The notes under the pieces: generated by a model
The model's input: only the letters and a program-made list of their open reading frames with translations
The model's database searches: none
What the model was told of the DNA's origin: nothing
From: Clostridia bacterium
GTDB lineage: Bacteria; Bacillota; Clostridia; Oscillospirales; CAG-272
Assembly: GCA_017450885.1 (NCBI GenBank)
Contig: JAFSSR010000043.1
Coordinates: forward strand, 1-40,436
Reading direction: 5' to 3'
DNA length: 40,436 bases
Program-made: the position numbers and the translations under genes
In this document: piece by piece, positions 1 to 7,449 of the stretch
How positions within the stretch are numbered: position 1 is the stretch's first letter
Layout of the letters: every line of letters starts with the position of its first letter

Positions 1-870
1 ACGGAAAAGCCGGACGAAAAGATCGTTGATAACTCCGGGCGCACCGTACTCGCGCCATACCGCGACAGCTCGAGCGCCTCTTTCGACCCCGCGATAGATT
101 CGGAATACGGGATAATGGTCGAGCGCGGGACCGGGCGTATAGTCGCCCGCCGCGATCCCGACGCAAAGGTCTATCCCGCCTCGCTTACAAAGGTGATGAG
201 TCTTATCGTCGCCGTGGAGAACTGCGGCAGTCTCGACGACACTCTGACCTTCACAAACGCGATCATCGACCCCGTTTTCAGGCAGGGGGCTTCGATGGCG
301 GGCTTTGACAACGGCGAGACCGTTACCCTGCGGGATATGCTCTACGGAATGATACTTCCGTCCGGGGCGGACGCCGCGGAGGGGATATGTATTTGCGTCG
401 CCGGCGACGACGAGCATTTCGTCGCCCTGATGAACGAGAAGGCAAAGGAATTGGGCTTGAAAAAGACCCACTTCGCCAACGCCTCCGGACTTCACGATCC
501 GGAGCAGTATTCGACCTGCACGGAGCTTGCGATCATCCTCGATTACGCGATACAGGATCCCACCTGCCGCACGGTGCTTTCGACCTACAAGTACACTACC
601 GCGCCGACAGAGCAGCATCCCGAGGGGATAGAGCTTACGAGCGATCTTCAGGCGCGTATGGAAGGCGGAGAGTCGGGCGTCGCGCGCATCCTGGGCGGAA
701 AGACCGGCTACGTCACCGAGTCAAAATACTGCCTCGCTACGTTCGCCCGCGCCGACGCGGACGGCAGGGAGTACGTTATAGTAACCTGCATGGGAAGCGG
801 GCGGTGGAAGCCGATATTCGACCATATAAACATCTGTAAAAAATACATAGGGGGACTCAGCATAGAATGA
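1..870 (+). CDS. D-alanyl-D-alanine carboxypeptidase (penicillin-binding protein, S11 family), 5' partial
   Basis: The frame is open from base 1, so the N-terminus, including the expected signal peptide, lies outside the window; 289 residues remain. The serine SxxK motif is seen as SLTK (about residues 61-64 of the fragment), and the KTG motif as GGKTGYV near the C-terminus. The SxN motif reads SGA (LPSGADAAEG), with Ala in place of the usual Asn. S11 enzymes act outside the membrane and trim the terminal D-Ala of peptidoglycan stem peptides. The stop overlaps the start of pepT by 4 bases (ATGA), so the two are probably co-transcribed. No C-terminal anchor helix is visible. The family call is secure; the exact paralogue (DacA, DacB or DacF type) is not. 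Confidence 0.88.
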   Translation, partial: TEKPDEKIVDNSGRTVLAPYRDSSSASFDPAIDSEYGIMVERGTGRIVARRDPDAKVYPASLTKVMSLIVAVENCGSLDDTLTFTNAIIDPVFRQGASMAGFDNGETVTLRDMLYGMILPSGADAAEGICICVAGDDEHFVALMNEKAKELGLKKTHFANASGLHDPEQYSTCTELAIILDYAIQDPTCRTVLSTYKYTTAPTEQHPEGIELTSDLQARMEGGESGVARILGGKTGYVTESKYCLATFARADADGREYVIVTCMGSGRWKPIFDHINICKKYIGGLSIE

Positions 871-2084
871 GAGCCTACGAAAGACTTATAAAATACACGA
901 CGTTCCCGACCGCCTCGGACGAGACGACAGGAAAGACTCCGAGCACCGACGTTCAGTTCGATTTTGCAAGGTATCTCGTCGAAGAGATGAAGGCTATGGG
1001 TTTCGCCGACGCCGAGGTCGACGGGAATTGTTACGTCATGGGGACCATCCCCGCCACCGATCCGGCGGTCAGGACGACCCTCGGGCTGATAGCGCACATG
1101 GACGTCTCCCCGGACGCTCCCTGCGAAAACGTAAAGCCCGTTCTCCATCCCGGCTACGACGGGGGGATAGTCGATATCTCCGCCGACGGCTCGATCAGGC
1201 TCGACCCCGCCGACTATCCTGTGCTCAAAAAATATGTCGGCAAGACGCTGCTCACCACCGACGGGACAACGCTGCTCGGCGCGGACGACAAAGCGGGTAT
1301 CGCGGAGATACTCACCGCCGCCGAGAGGCTGATCAACGACAAGACGATAAAGCACGGTAAGATCCGCGTCGCCTTTACTCCCGACGAGGAGATCGGCGAG
1401 GGCGCCGACCACTTTGACGTCGGTAAATTCGGCGCCGACTTTGCGTTTACCGTAGACGGAGCGGCGGCGGGAGAGGTCGAATACGAGACCTTCAACGCCG
1501 CGGGCGCGACGGTCACGCTGACGGGCTTTTCCATACACCCCGGTGAGGCCAAGGGCAAGATGATAAACGCAGTTGATCTCGCCTTCGAGTTCGACCGTCT
1601 CCTCCCCGAAAAGCAGCGTCCGCAGTTCACCTCCGGCTACGAGGGATTTTATCACATGGTCGGCATAGAGGGCGGCGTGGAGAGCGTGACCTGCAGGTAT
1701 ATCATCCGCGACCATGACCGGGCAAAGCTCGAGGAACGCAAGGAGTTTTTCCGCCGGGCCGCCGAAATGATGAATGAAAAGTACGGCGAGGAACGCGCGT
1801 CCGTCTCGATAAGGGACAGCTACTACAATATGGCGGAGGTCGTTCTCAAGTATCCGCAGCTCCTCGAGGCGGCAAGGGCTGCCGCGCGCGCCTGCGGCGC
1901 GGAGCCGGTATCCGATCCCGTCCGGGGCGGCACCGACGGCTCGCGGCTCTCGTTTATGGGACTGCCTTGCCCCAATCTCGGGACGGGAAGCCACAATCAC
2001 CACGGCAGGGGAGAATTCGCCGTGGTCGAGGAGATGGACCGCGTGGTCGATATCCTCGTAGATCTTGTCGGACGGTTCGAGTGA
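867..2084 (+). CDS. pepT: Peptidase T (tripeptide aminopeptidase, M20B)
   Basis: This 405-residue protein has the usual PepT length. It carries the M20 metal-site motifs: AHMDVSPD (about 77-84), LLGADDKAGIAE (about 137-147), FTPDEEIGEGADHFD with the two catalytic and metal-binding Glu (about 170-184), TVDGAAAGE, and the late GTGSHNHHGRGEF segment with the last His ligand. PepT is a cytoplasmic di-zinc exopeptidase that removes the N-terminal residue of tripeptides. The start overlaps the carboxypeptidase stop in an ATGA, which implies translational coupling. A strong shared terminator follows at 2096-2136. Function is predicted with high confidence from the complete motif set. Confidence 0.95.
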   Translation: MRAYERLIKYTTFPTASDETTGKTPSTDVQFDFARYLVEEMKAMGFADAEVDGNCYVMGTIPATDPAVRTTLGLIAHMDVSPDAPCENVKPVLHPGYDGGIVDISADGSIRLDPADYPVLKKYVGKTLLTTDGTTLLGADDKAGIAEILTAAERLINDKTIKHGKIRVAFTPDEEIGEGADHFDVGKFGADFAFTVDGAAAGEVEYETFNAAGATVTLTGFSIHPGEAKGKMINAVDLAFEFDRLLPEKQRPQFTSGYEGFYHMVGIEGGVESVTCRYIIRDHDRAKLEERKEFFRRAAEMMNEKYGEERASVSIRDSYYNMAEVVLKYPQLLEAARAAARACGAEPVSDPVRGGTDGSRLSFMGLPCPNLGTGSHNHHGRGEFAVVEEMDRVVDILVDLVGRFE

Positions 2085-2095
2085 TCTCCGTATAA

Positions 2096-2140
2096 AAAAC
2101 GTATCCTCCGTCTCGTTGAGACGGAGGATACGTTTTGTTT
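2096..2140. terminator. Bidirectional rho-independent terminator between pepT and the SLH gene
   Basis: A perfect 19-bp stem pairs 2096-2114 with 2118-2136 around a tiny GTT loop. The core arm is GTATCCTCCGTCTC, flanked by A and T runs on both sides. The genes on either side converge, so it can end transcription in both directions. Confidence 0.9.
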
Positions 2141-2175
2141 ATCGCCGTCGGTCATCCGGGCGACGCCGTGACCGT

Positions 2176-3897
2176 TTATTTGAAATTCAAGAAATACAGA
2201 TCGCTCAAAGTGATTTTGCCGACCTTGTCTGTGCCGAAGATCTTGCCTTCCATTGCGTGCAGGCCGTCCGTCAGCACCTCGTTCATCTCGCGCAGGAAAA
2301 ACTGCTTCATCTCCGCCTTGCCGTTATACCGTCCGAACGCCGTCACGGTGTTGACGGAGGGGTCGGCTGATACGTTTGCCGATTTGATCCATCCGCTTGT
2401 GATCGCGGAATAGTCGCCGTTTCCCTTTTCGTCCCAGAAGACCTCATATTCATACGACGTGCTGACGTACTGCATATTGAGCTTTATCTTGAGAGTCCCG
2501 GCGTACTTCCCGGACGAGGTGTCATAATACCGGGAACGCATTTCCGTTATTATCATGTTTTTCATGGAGGGGATAACGGTGACCGTGCAATAGTAGTTCG
2601 CGTTATTAACGATGTTTTTGCAGTCTATGCAGAGACCGCCCGGATACTCGTCCGACTCGCGCTCCGCGTTGAGCTTCAGATAATACCGCAGCTTTTCGGA
2701 TATATTCGGAAAGACCTCCGCTCCGCACCTTGCGCATATGCCGTTGGAGGTGGTGTGTCCGAGAGCGGGGATCGGCTCTTGCCGCTGAGATCCGCAGGTG
2801 GCGCAGGTGTACGTTTTTATCCCGTCTGCCGTGCAGGCGGGATCCCGCGTGACCTTTCCGGCGTCCCATTTGTGCCCGAAAGCGGGGATGGCCTCTCTGC
2901 GCGTGCCCTGACATACCCTGCAGGTAAACGTGCGTACGCCGTCCTTATCGCAGGTCGGCTCTTTTGTTACTTCGCCGGAGTTCCATTTGTGTCCCTTCGC
3001 TTTGACGTACTCCTCGCGGGTCGTCTTGCAGACCGAGCAGGTGTACGTCCACACTCCGTCGACCTCGCAGGTCACCTCTCTGGTCAGAACGGGATATCCG
3101 TAGTTATGCCACGCCTTCAGCGTTACCGTCATGGTGCGGCCGGAGCCGTCGAGCGCGCGGTATTCGGTCACTCCGTCCGTCGTGCAGGTGCGCGCGGTAA
3201 TAACTCTGCCGTTGTCCCACGGGATGCCGTATTTTTTCAGAAATGATGAAAGTATCACCGCCGCCTGAGAGCGCGAGGCGGGGGAGAGCGGGGACAACCT
3301 GCCGCCGCCCGTGCCGGAGATAAATCCCTGACCTACAGCCCAGGCGAGAGCGGTCCTCGCCCAGCGCGAGACCTCGCCGCGGTCGGTGTACGGGGTGAGA
3401 TCGGCGATCTCGGAGACGTCGGCGTTTTTTCGCTTTGCGACGTTATACAGGAAAACCGCGAGCTGTTCTCTGGTCACCGAAGCGTTGGGACTGAATTTCC
3501 CGTGACCGGTGCCGGAGGTGTATCCGTTCCTGTACGCCCATTCCACCGCGTTGAAGTACCATTTTCCGGGCAGAACGTCGGTGAAGCTCGGCTCGGTATA
3601 TTTCTCTTTTGCAAGCTCGGCGTTGAAGAGTATCTGCACGAACATAGCGCGGGAAAGGACGGTGTTGGGCGAGAAGGTCTCGTCGGCGGTGCCGGACATA
3701 TATCCGTACTTGTAGCACCAGAGCGCGGCGTCCGTGTACCATTTTCCGTTCGGCAGATCCTTGAACGGATTGGACGGCAGGGTGACGGCGGTATCGTCGA
3801 TCGCCAGGGTCTTCGTACCGTTCGCAAGGGAGGTTGTACCGACAAAAGCGGTCAAAAAGACGACGAATATCAGAACAAAACAGACGCTTTTTTTCAT
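2176..3897 (-). CDS. SLH-domain surface protein with Cys-rich GHxW-type repeats
   Basis: 573 residues. An N-terminal signal peptide (MKKSVCFVLIFVVFLTAFVG) is followed by three SLH domains at about 43-90, 103-150 and 168-215, with motifs such as FKDLPNGKWYTDAALW and FTDVLPGKWYFNAVEWAY. SLH triplets normally bind pyruvylated secondary cell-wall polymer, so the protein is probably non-covalently wall-attached. Next come about four repeats built on a TCxxDG - YTCxxC - IPAxGHKW pattern, with paired cysteines suggestive of small metal- or disulfide-stabilised modules. The last ~170 residues are not recognised. An AGGAGG ribosome-binding site precedes the start, and a good promoter lies at 3945-3973. 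The gene seems monocistronic. Its role is unknown beyond cell-surface attachment. Confidence 0.88.
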   Translation of the reverse strand: MKKSVCFVLIFVVFLTAFVGTTSLANGTKTLAIDDTAVTLPSNPFKDLPNGKWYTDAALWCYKYGYMSGTADETFSPNTVLSRAMFVQILFNAELAKEKYTEPSFTDVLPGKWYFNAVEWAYRNGYTSGTGHGKFSPNASVTREQLAVFLYNVAKRKNADVSEIADLTPYTDRGEVSRWARTALAWAVGQGFISGTGGGRLSPLSPASRSQAAVILSSFLKKYGIPWDNGRVITARTCTTDGVTEYRALDGSGRTMTVTLKAWHNYGYPVLTREVTCEVDGVWTYTCSVCKTTREEYVKAKGHKWNSGEVTKEPTCDKDGVRTFTCRVCQGTRREAIPAFGHKWDAGKVTRDPACTADGIKTYTCATCGSQRQEPIPALGHTTSNGICARCGAEVFPNISEKLRYYLKLNAERESDEYPGGLCIDCKNIVNNANYYCTVTVIPSMKNMIITEMRSRYYDTSSGKYAGTLKIKLNMQYVSTSYEYEVFWDEKGNGDYSAITSGWIKSANVSADPSVNTVTAFGRYNGKAEMKQFFLREMNEVLTDGLHAMEGKIFGTDKVGKITLSDLYFLNFK

Positions 3898-3944
3898 CGG
3901 GCCCTCCTTGTCGATCTATCGTTTATCCGGGTTTATTTTAATAT

Positions 3945-3973
3945 ATTATATCATTAAACTCCCCTTTTTTCAA
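3945..3973 (-). promoter_or_regulatory. Sigma-A-type promoter for the SLH gene
   Basis: Reading the minus strand, a -35 TTGAAA (3973-3968), a 17-bp spacer and a perfect -10 TATAAT (3950-3945) precede the SLH gene by about 48 bases. Confidence 0.75.
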
Positions 3974-3990
3974 CCCCCGGAAAAAACGGC

Positions 3991-4029
3991 AAAAAGAAAG
4001 CCCCGCGATATGCGGGACTTTCTTTTTTT
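3991..4029 (-). terminator. Terminator of the ylxM-ffh-rpsP-khpA operon
   Basis: A hairpin with AAAGAAAG-x-CCCGC arms around a GATAT loop lies 13 bases past the khpA stop. It has T-rich tracts on both sides, so it would work on the minus strand for khpA and might also stop transcription on the plus strand. Confidence 0.85.
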
Positions 4030-4041
4030 CAGGCAATACGT

Positions 4042-4278
4042 TTACCTGATGTTGACCGTCACTTTCTGACCGGTGCGCGCGGAAGCCACGCGCATGATAA
4101 GACGCAGCGAATGTGCGATCTTACCGTGCCTGCCGATGACCTTGCCCATATCGGAGGGAGCGACAGTGAGCGTGAGCACGAGCTCGTCGCCCTTGTTCTC
4201 CTCGACTATGGAGATCTGGTCGGGGTATTCTACGATGGCGCAGACCATGTCAGAAAGAATTGTTTTCATATCCGCCAT
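4042..4278 (-). CDS. khpA: KH-domain RNA-binding protein KhpA (YlqC family)
   Basis: This 78-residue protein is almost entirely one KH domain with the GxxG loop seen as IGRHGKIA, and it ends in QKVTVNIR, typical of the family. KhpA proteins bind RNA in the cytoplasm, often as a heterodimer with KhpB/Jag, and affect cell elongation and small-RNA biology in other Firmicutes. It is the last gene of the SRP operon, 22 bases after rpsP. In many Firmicutes rimM and trmD follow next; here a terminator closes the operon instead. Two nearby Met codons (residues 1 and 4) make the exact start slightly uncertain. Confidence 0.93.
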   Translation of the reverse strand: MADMKTILSDMVCAIVEYPDQISIVEENKGDELVLTLTVAPSDMGKVIGRHGKIAHSLRLIMRVASARTGQKVTVNIR

Positions 4279-4300
4279 AGCTTACTGCCCTTTGCCGGAC

Positions 4301-4546
4301 TCAGTCTATCGCGCCGGTCTTCTTGAGCAGGGACTTAACGGTATCGGTCGGCTGAGCGCCGTTGGCGATCCAAGCCTTGGCCTTCTCGTTATCGATCTTG
4401 ACAGCGGCGGGATCCACCATGGGATCGTAAGTGCCGATCTCCTCGATAAATCTTCCGTTGCGGGGCGAACGGCTGTCCGCTACGACAACGCGGTAGAAGG
4501 GGTTTTTCTTCGCACCGATTCTTCTCAGTCTGATTTTTACTGCCAT
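4301..4546 (-). CDS. rpsP: 30S ribosomal protein S16
   Basis: 81 residues, the usual S16 length, beginning [20 protein letters not shown] and continuing with the family-typical [22 protein letters not shown] segment. S16 is a primary assembly protein of the small ribosomal subunit that binds the 5' domain of 16S rRNA. A GGAGG site lies 9 bases before the ATG. It sits between ffh and khpA, the standard Firmicute arrangement. Confidence 0.97.
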   Translation of the reverse strand: MAVKIRLRRIGAKKNPFYRVVVADSRSPRNGRFIEEIGTYDPMVDPAAVKIDNEKAKAWIANGAQPTDTVKSLLKKTGAID

Positions 4547-4586
4547 TTTTGTTTCCTCCGTTTATGGAATATTATTTTTTATTTTA

Positions 4587-5921
4587 TCAGAAGGGAAGCT
4601 TGAACTTGCCCTTTTTGCCAAACCGCCCGGAGGCGAATTGTTTCATCATCTTGCGGGTGGAGTCGAACTGCTTCAGCAGCTTGTTGACCTCCTCAACGCT
4701 GTTTCCGCATCCGGCGGCGATGCGCTTTTTGCGGGAGGCGTTGATAAGATCGGGATCGTTCCTTTCTTTAGGAGTCATCGAAAGGATTATCGCCTCGTAG
4801 CGGTCGATCATCTTTTCGTCGATCTTTGCGTCCTTCAGAGCGCCCGCTTTCATGCCGGGGATCATTCCGAGAAGCGACTCCATCGAGCCCATCTTGCGGA
4901 GCTGTTTGAACTGGTCGAGGAAGTCGGCGAGGGTGAAGGTGTTCTCGCGCATCTTGCGCTCGAGCTCCGCCGCCTGCTTCTCGTCGTACGCCTGCTCCGC
5001 TTTTTCGATAAGCGAGAGCACGTCGCCCATACCGAGTATGCGGGAAGCCATCCTGTCGGGATGGAAGGGCTCTATCTGATCCAGCTTCTCGCCCATACCT
5101 ACGAACTTTATCGGCTTGCCGGTGACGTAGCGTATCGAGAGCGCCGCGCCGCCGCGTGTGTCGCCGTCCAGCTTGGTGAGTATGACGCCGGTGATGTCGA
5201 GAAGATCGTTGAAGCTCTGCGCCACGTTTACGGCGTCCTGACCGGTCATCGAGTCGACGACAAGGAGTATCTCGGTGGGGGAGACCTCTTCTTTTATCTG
5301 CTTCAGCTCGCCCATCAGCTTTTCGTCAACGTGCAGACGGCCCGCCGTGTCGAGGAAGACCATATCGTAGCCGTTCTTTTTCGCGTAGGCGACCGCCTCT
5401 TTCGCTATGACCACCGGGCTTATCTTGTCGCCCATCTCGAATACGGGGATGTCGAGCTTGCCGCCCACCACCTTGAGCTGTTCTATCGCCGCCGGACGGT
5501 ATACGTCGCAGGCGGCAAGCAGCGGGCGCTTGCCCTGCTTTTTGTACATTCCCGCCAGCTTGCCGGAATGGGTGGTCTTACCGGAGCCCTGCAGACCGCA
5601 CATCATGACGACGGTGGGCGGGGCGGAGGCTATGGTCAGCTTGGAGTTCGTGCCGCCCATAAGCGCGGTAAGCTCCTCGTTGACTATCTTTATCACCTGC
5701 TGGGCGGGCATCAGGCTCTCCAGCACCTCCGCGCCGACGGCGCGTTCGGTGACGGTGTTGATGAACGCCTTGACTACCTTGAAGTTAACGTCAGCTTCGA
5801 GGAGCGCGAGCTTTATCTCGCGCATGCCCGCGCGAACGTCGGACTCGGTCAGCTTGCCCTTGCTGCGGAATTTCTTGAAAGCCTCGGAAAGCTTATCGCT
5901 TAAATTGCCGAATACCGCCAT
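4587..5921 (-). CDS. ffh: Signal recognition particle protein Ffh
   Basis: 444 residues, full length. The N domain (about 1-90) is followed by the G domain with P-loop GLQGSGKTT (about 109-117), DTAGRLHVDE, TKLDGDTRGGAAL and the closing GMGEKLDQIEPFHP. The Met-rich M domain (about 310-444) binds SRP RNA and signal peptides. Ffh delivers nascent membrane and secreted proteins to the FtsY receptor. Its ribosome-binding site (GGAGGG) lies inside the last codons of ylxM, 6 bases upstream, so the two are translationally close. The gene order ylxM-ffh-rpsP-khpA is conserved in Firmicutes. Confidence 0.97.
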   Translation of the reverse strand: MAVFGNLSDKLSEAFKKFRSKGKLTESDVRAGMREIKLALLEADVNFKVVKAFINTVTERAVGAEVLESLMPAQQVIKIVNEELTALMGGTNSKLTIASAPPTVVMMCGLQGSGKTTHSGKLAGMYKKQGKRPLLAACDVYRPAAIEQLKVVGGKLDIPVFEMGDKISPVVIAKEAVAYAKKNGYDMVFLDTAGRLHVDEKLMGELKQIKEEVSPTEILLVVDSMTGQDAVNVAQSFNDLLDITGVILTKLDGDTRGGAALSIRYVTGKPIKFVGMGEKLDQIEPFHPDRMASRILGMGDVLSLIEKAEQAYDEKQAAELERKMRENTFTLADFLDQFKQLRKMGSMESLLGMIPGMKAGALKDAKIDEKMIDRYEAIILSMTPKERNDPDLINASRKKRIAAGCGNSVEEVNKLLKQFDSTRKMMKQFASGRFGKKGKFKLPF

Positions 5922-5927
5922 TTATTA

Positions 5928-6278
5928 TCAGCCCTCCTGACTCTCTATCCTTCGTAATTCGTTTATCACGTCGCGAAGATCGACGCCGCTGTTTGCGGCT
6001 ATCTCCTCGAGACGGTCGGTTATCCGTTCTATCTCCCCACGCACGGTAAGGAAGCGGTGAAGCAGACCCAGCTTGCTTTCGTACTCGCGCAGAGCCGCCT
6101 CACTTTTTACTATGCGATCGCGCACGCCCGGACGCGTCAGCCCGGTGATGTCCGCTATCTCGGAGAGGGAAAGATCGTCGTTTACGTACATCTCGACCGT
6201 CTCGCGCTGCTTGTCGGTCAGCATATCGCCGTAGAAATCAAGCAGCATGGAAAGGTCGATATTCTTTTCAAGCGACAT
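5928..6278 (-). CDS. ylxM: YlxM family (UPF0122) HTH protein, SRP-associated
   Basis: 116 residues. The central segment DKQRETVEMYVNDDLSLSEI followed by TGLTRPGVRDRI is a sigma-region-4-like helix-turn-helix, and the C-terminal half is helical and charged. YlxM is encoded just upstream of ffh in Firmicutes and has been proposed to modulate SRP or act on its operon; its precise job is poorly settled. The GGAGGG site 7 bases before the ATG fixes the start. A strong promoter and a palindrome-rich leader lie directly upstream (6314-6383), compatible with regulation by a DNA- or RNA-binding protein, possibly itself (inference). Confidence 0.93.
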   Translation of the reverse strand: MSLEKNIDLSMLLDFYGDMLTDKQRETVEMYVNDDLSLSEIADITGLTRPGVRDRIVKSEAALREYESKLGLLHRFLTVRGEIERITDRLEEIAANSGVDLRDVINELRRIESQEG

Positions 6279-6313
6279 TTTTTAGCCCTCCGTTCTTTCG
6301 CGGATCGGGAAGA

Positions 6314-6373
6314 GTAAAGCGATTTGCTTTACAGTAAAGCAAAACACTTTACACATTGTATCACGTGTAAAGC
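6314..6373 (-). repeat. Cluster of inverted GTAAAGC/GCTTTAC motifs in the ylxM promoter and leader
   Basis: Cores lie at 6314-6320, 6326-6332, 6334-6340, 6347-6352 and 6367-6373 in alternating orientation. Two perfect inverted repeats result: 10-bp arms TTTGCTTTAC at 6323-6332 and 6334-6343 with a single-base centre, and 8-bp arms CTTTACAC at 6347-6354 and 6365-6372 that straddle the -10 box. The second could also fold in RNA as a terminator-like stem for the upstream fructokinase gene. Operator versus terminator cannot be decided by eye. Confidence 0.6.
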
Positions 6374-6383
6374 GTTTTGTCAA
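6355..6383 (-). promoter_or_regulatory. Promoter of the ylxM-ffh operon
   Basis: On the minus strand a consensus -35 TTGACA (6383-6378), a 17-bp spacer and -10 TACAAT (6360-6355) lie about 77 bases before ylxM. The -35 lies within 15 bases after the fructokinase stop. Confidence 0.8.
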
Positions 6384-6391
6384 GTGTTTTT

Positions 6392-7375
6392 TTATTCGCC
6401 TATATATTTTACCGTTTTCCTGCACTCCTCTATCTCCTCGTCGGCTGGGAGGGCTGGAGCGGCGCCGGTCTTGGTCGTTGTGAGCGATCCGCAGGCGTTC
6501 GCCCGGTCGAGGATGTCCTGCAGGGCGAAGGGGTCGAGGTCGGCTATCTCGTCGAGGGTCATATCGCAGACCGCCTTGAGTATGCAGCCGAGGAAGGCGT
6601 CGCCCGCGCCGGTGGTGTCGACCGTGGCGACGTCGTAGGTGGGGAGGCGCACGGCGTATTTGCGTGTGGCGATGTAGGATCCGCCCGCGCCCATCGAGAC
6701 GAGGGCGAGGGTCGCGCCCATATCGAGGAGCGCGTCTGCTCCGCGGCTGAGATCGTCGGTGCCGGTCAGCATGACAAGCTCGTTGTCCGAGACCTTGACG
6801 ATATCGGCGATCTCGGCGCCGCGCTTCATCTGCATGACGGCGGCGTCCTCGCTCTCCCAGAGCAGGGGACGGTAGTTGGGATCGAAGCTTATCATCGCTC
6901 CGTCGCGCTTTGCCTCCCGCGCGGCGACAAAGGTCGCGGTCCGCGCAGGATCGGCTGTAAGCGACACCGAGCCGAAATGGAATATCCGGCAGTCGCAGAG
7001 CAGGCAGGCGTCAAGCTCGCTCTCGCGGAGCATCAGATCCGCGCCCGGTTTGCGGTAGAAGGAAAAGCTGCGGTCGCCCTTCTCGTCAAGCGTGACGAAG
7101 GCGAGGGTCGTCGGTATCTCGCGGTCTATACGCAGTCCGGCGAGATCGACGCCGTAACGCGCCATATTGTCGGTGAGGAAACGCCCGTGGGCGTCGTCGC
7201 CCACCTTCCCGATAAAGCACGCCCTGCCGCCCAGCTTATTGACGCAGGCGAGCACGTTTGCGGGAGCTCCTCCCGGATTTGCCTCGTAGAGCGGGAGTCC
7301 CTTTGCGCTCAGTCCCGCGGGGGTGAAATCAATAAGCGCCTCACCGAGCGCTATCACATCGTAGGTTTTAGACAT
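6392..7375 (-). CDS. scrK: PfkB-family carbohydrate kinase, probable fructokinase
   Basis: 327 residues, normal for ribokinase-like fructokinases. The N-terminal GEALIDFTP, the NPGGAPANVLACVNKLGG signature 1 and the C-terminal DTTGAGDAFLG signature 2, with the catalytic Asp and the anion hole, are all present. Such enzymes phosphorylate fructose to fructose-6-phosphate with ATP in the cytoplasm. The FDPNYRPLLW segment is typical of the fructokinase branch, but substrate specificity is inferred. It lies 74 bases after the glucokinase gene with a terminator between them; no separate promoter was found, so expression may depend on readthrough. Confidence 0.85.
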   Translation of the reverse strand: MSKTYDVIALGEALIDFTPAGLSAKGLPLYEANPGGAPANVLACVNKLGGRACFIGKVGDDAHGRFLTDNMARYGVDLAGLRIDREIPTTLAFVTLDEKGDRSFSFYRKPGADLMLRESELDACLLCDCRIFHFGSVSLTADPARTATFVAAREAKRDGAMISFDPNYRPLLWESEDAAVMQMKRGAEIADIVKVSDNELVMLTGTDDLSRGADALLDMGATLALVSMGAGGSYIATRKYAVRLPTYDVATVDTTGAGDAFLGCILKAVCDMTLDEIADLDPFALQDILDRANACGSLTTTKTGAAPALPADEEIEECRKTVKYIGE

Positions 7376-7412
7376 TGTAATATCCTTTTTTAAAAAGTTA
7401 TGAAGGGCTTTA

Positions 7413-7442
7413 AAAGGGGGACTTTTTCAAAAGTCCCCCTTT
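7413..7442 (-). terminator. Terminator after the ROK glucokinase gene
   Basis: A perfect 14-bp stem with arms AAAGGGGGACTTTT pairs 7413-7426 with 7429-7442. It lies just past the glucokinase stop and before the fructokinase start on the minus strand, so it may allow partial readthrough. Confidence 0.8.
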
Positions 7443-7449
7443 GGCTCTC

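Noticed and set aside
708-2003. Minus-strand frame of 431 codons opposite pepT
   Set aside because: Shadow of pepT; low-complexity Arg/Val/Gly sequence with no recognisable domain or ribosome-binding site.
4638-5903. Plus-strand frame of 421 codons opposite ffh
   Set aside because: Antisense shadow of ffh with compositionally biased sequence.
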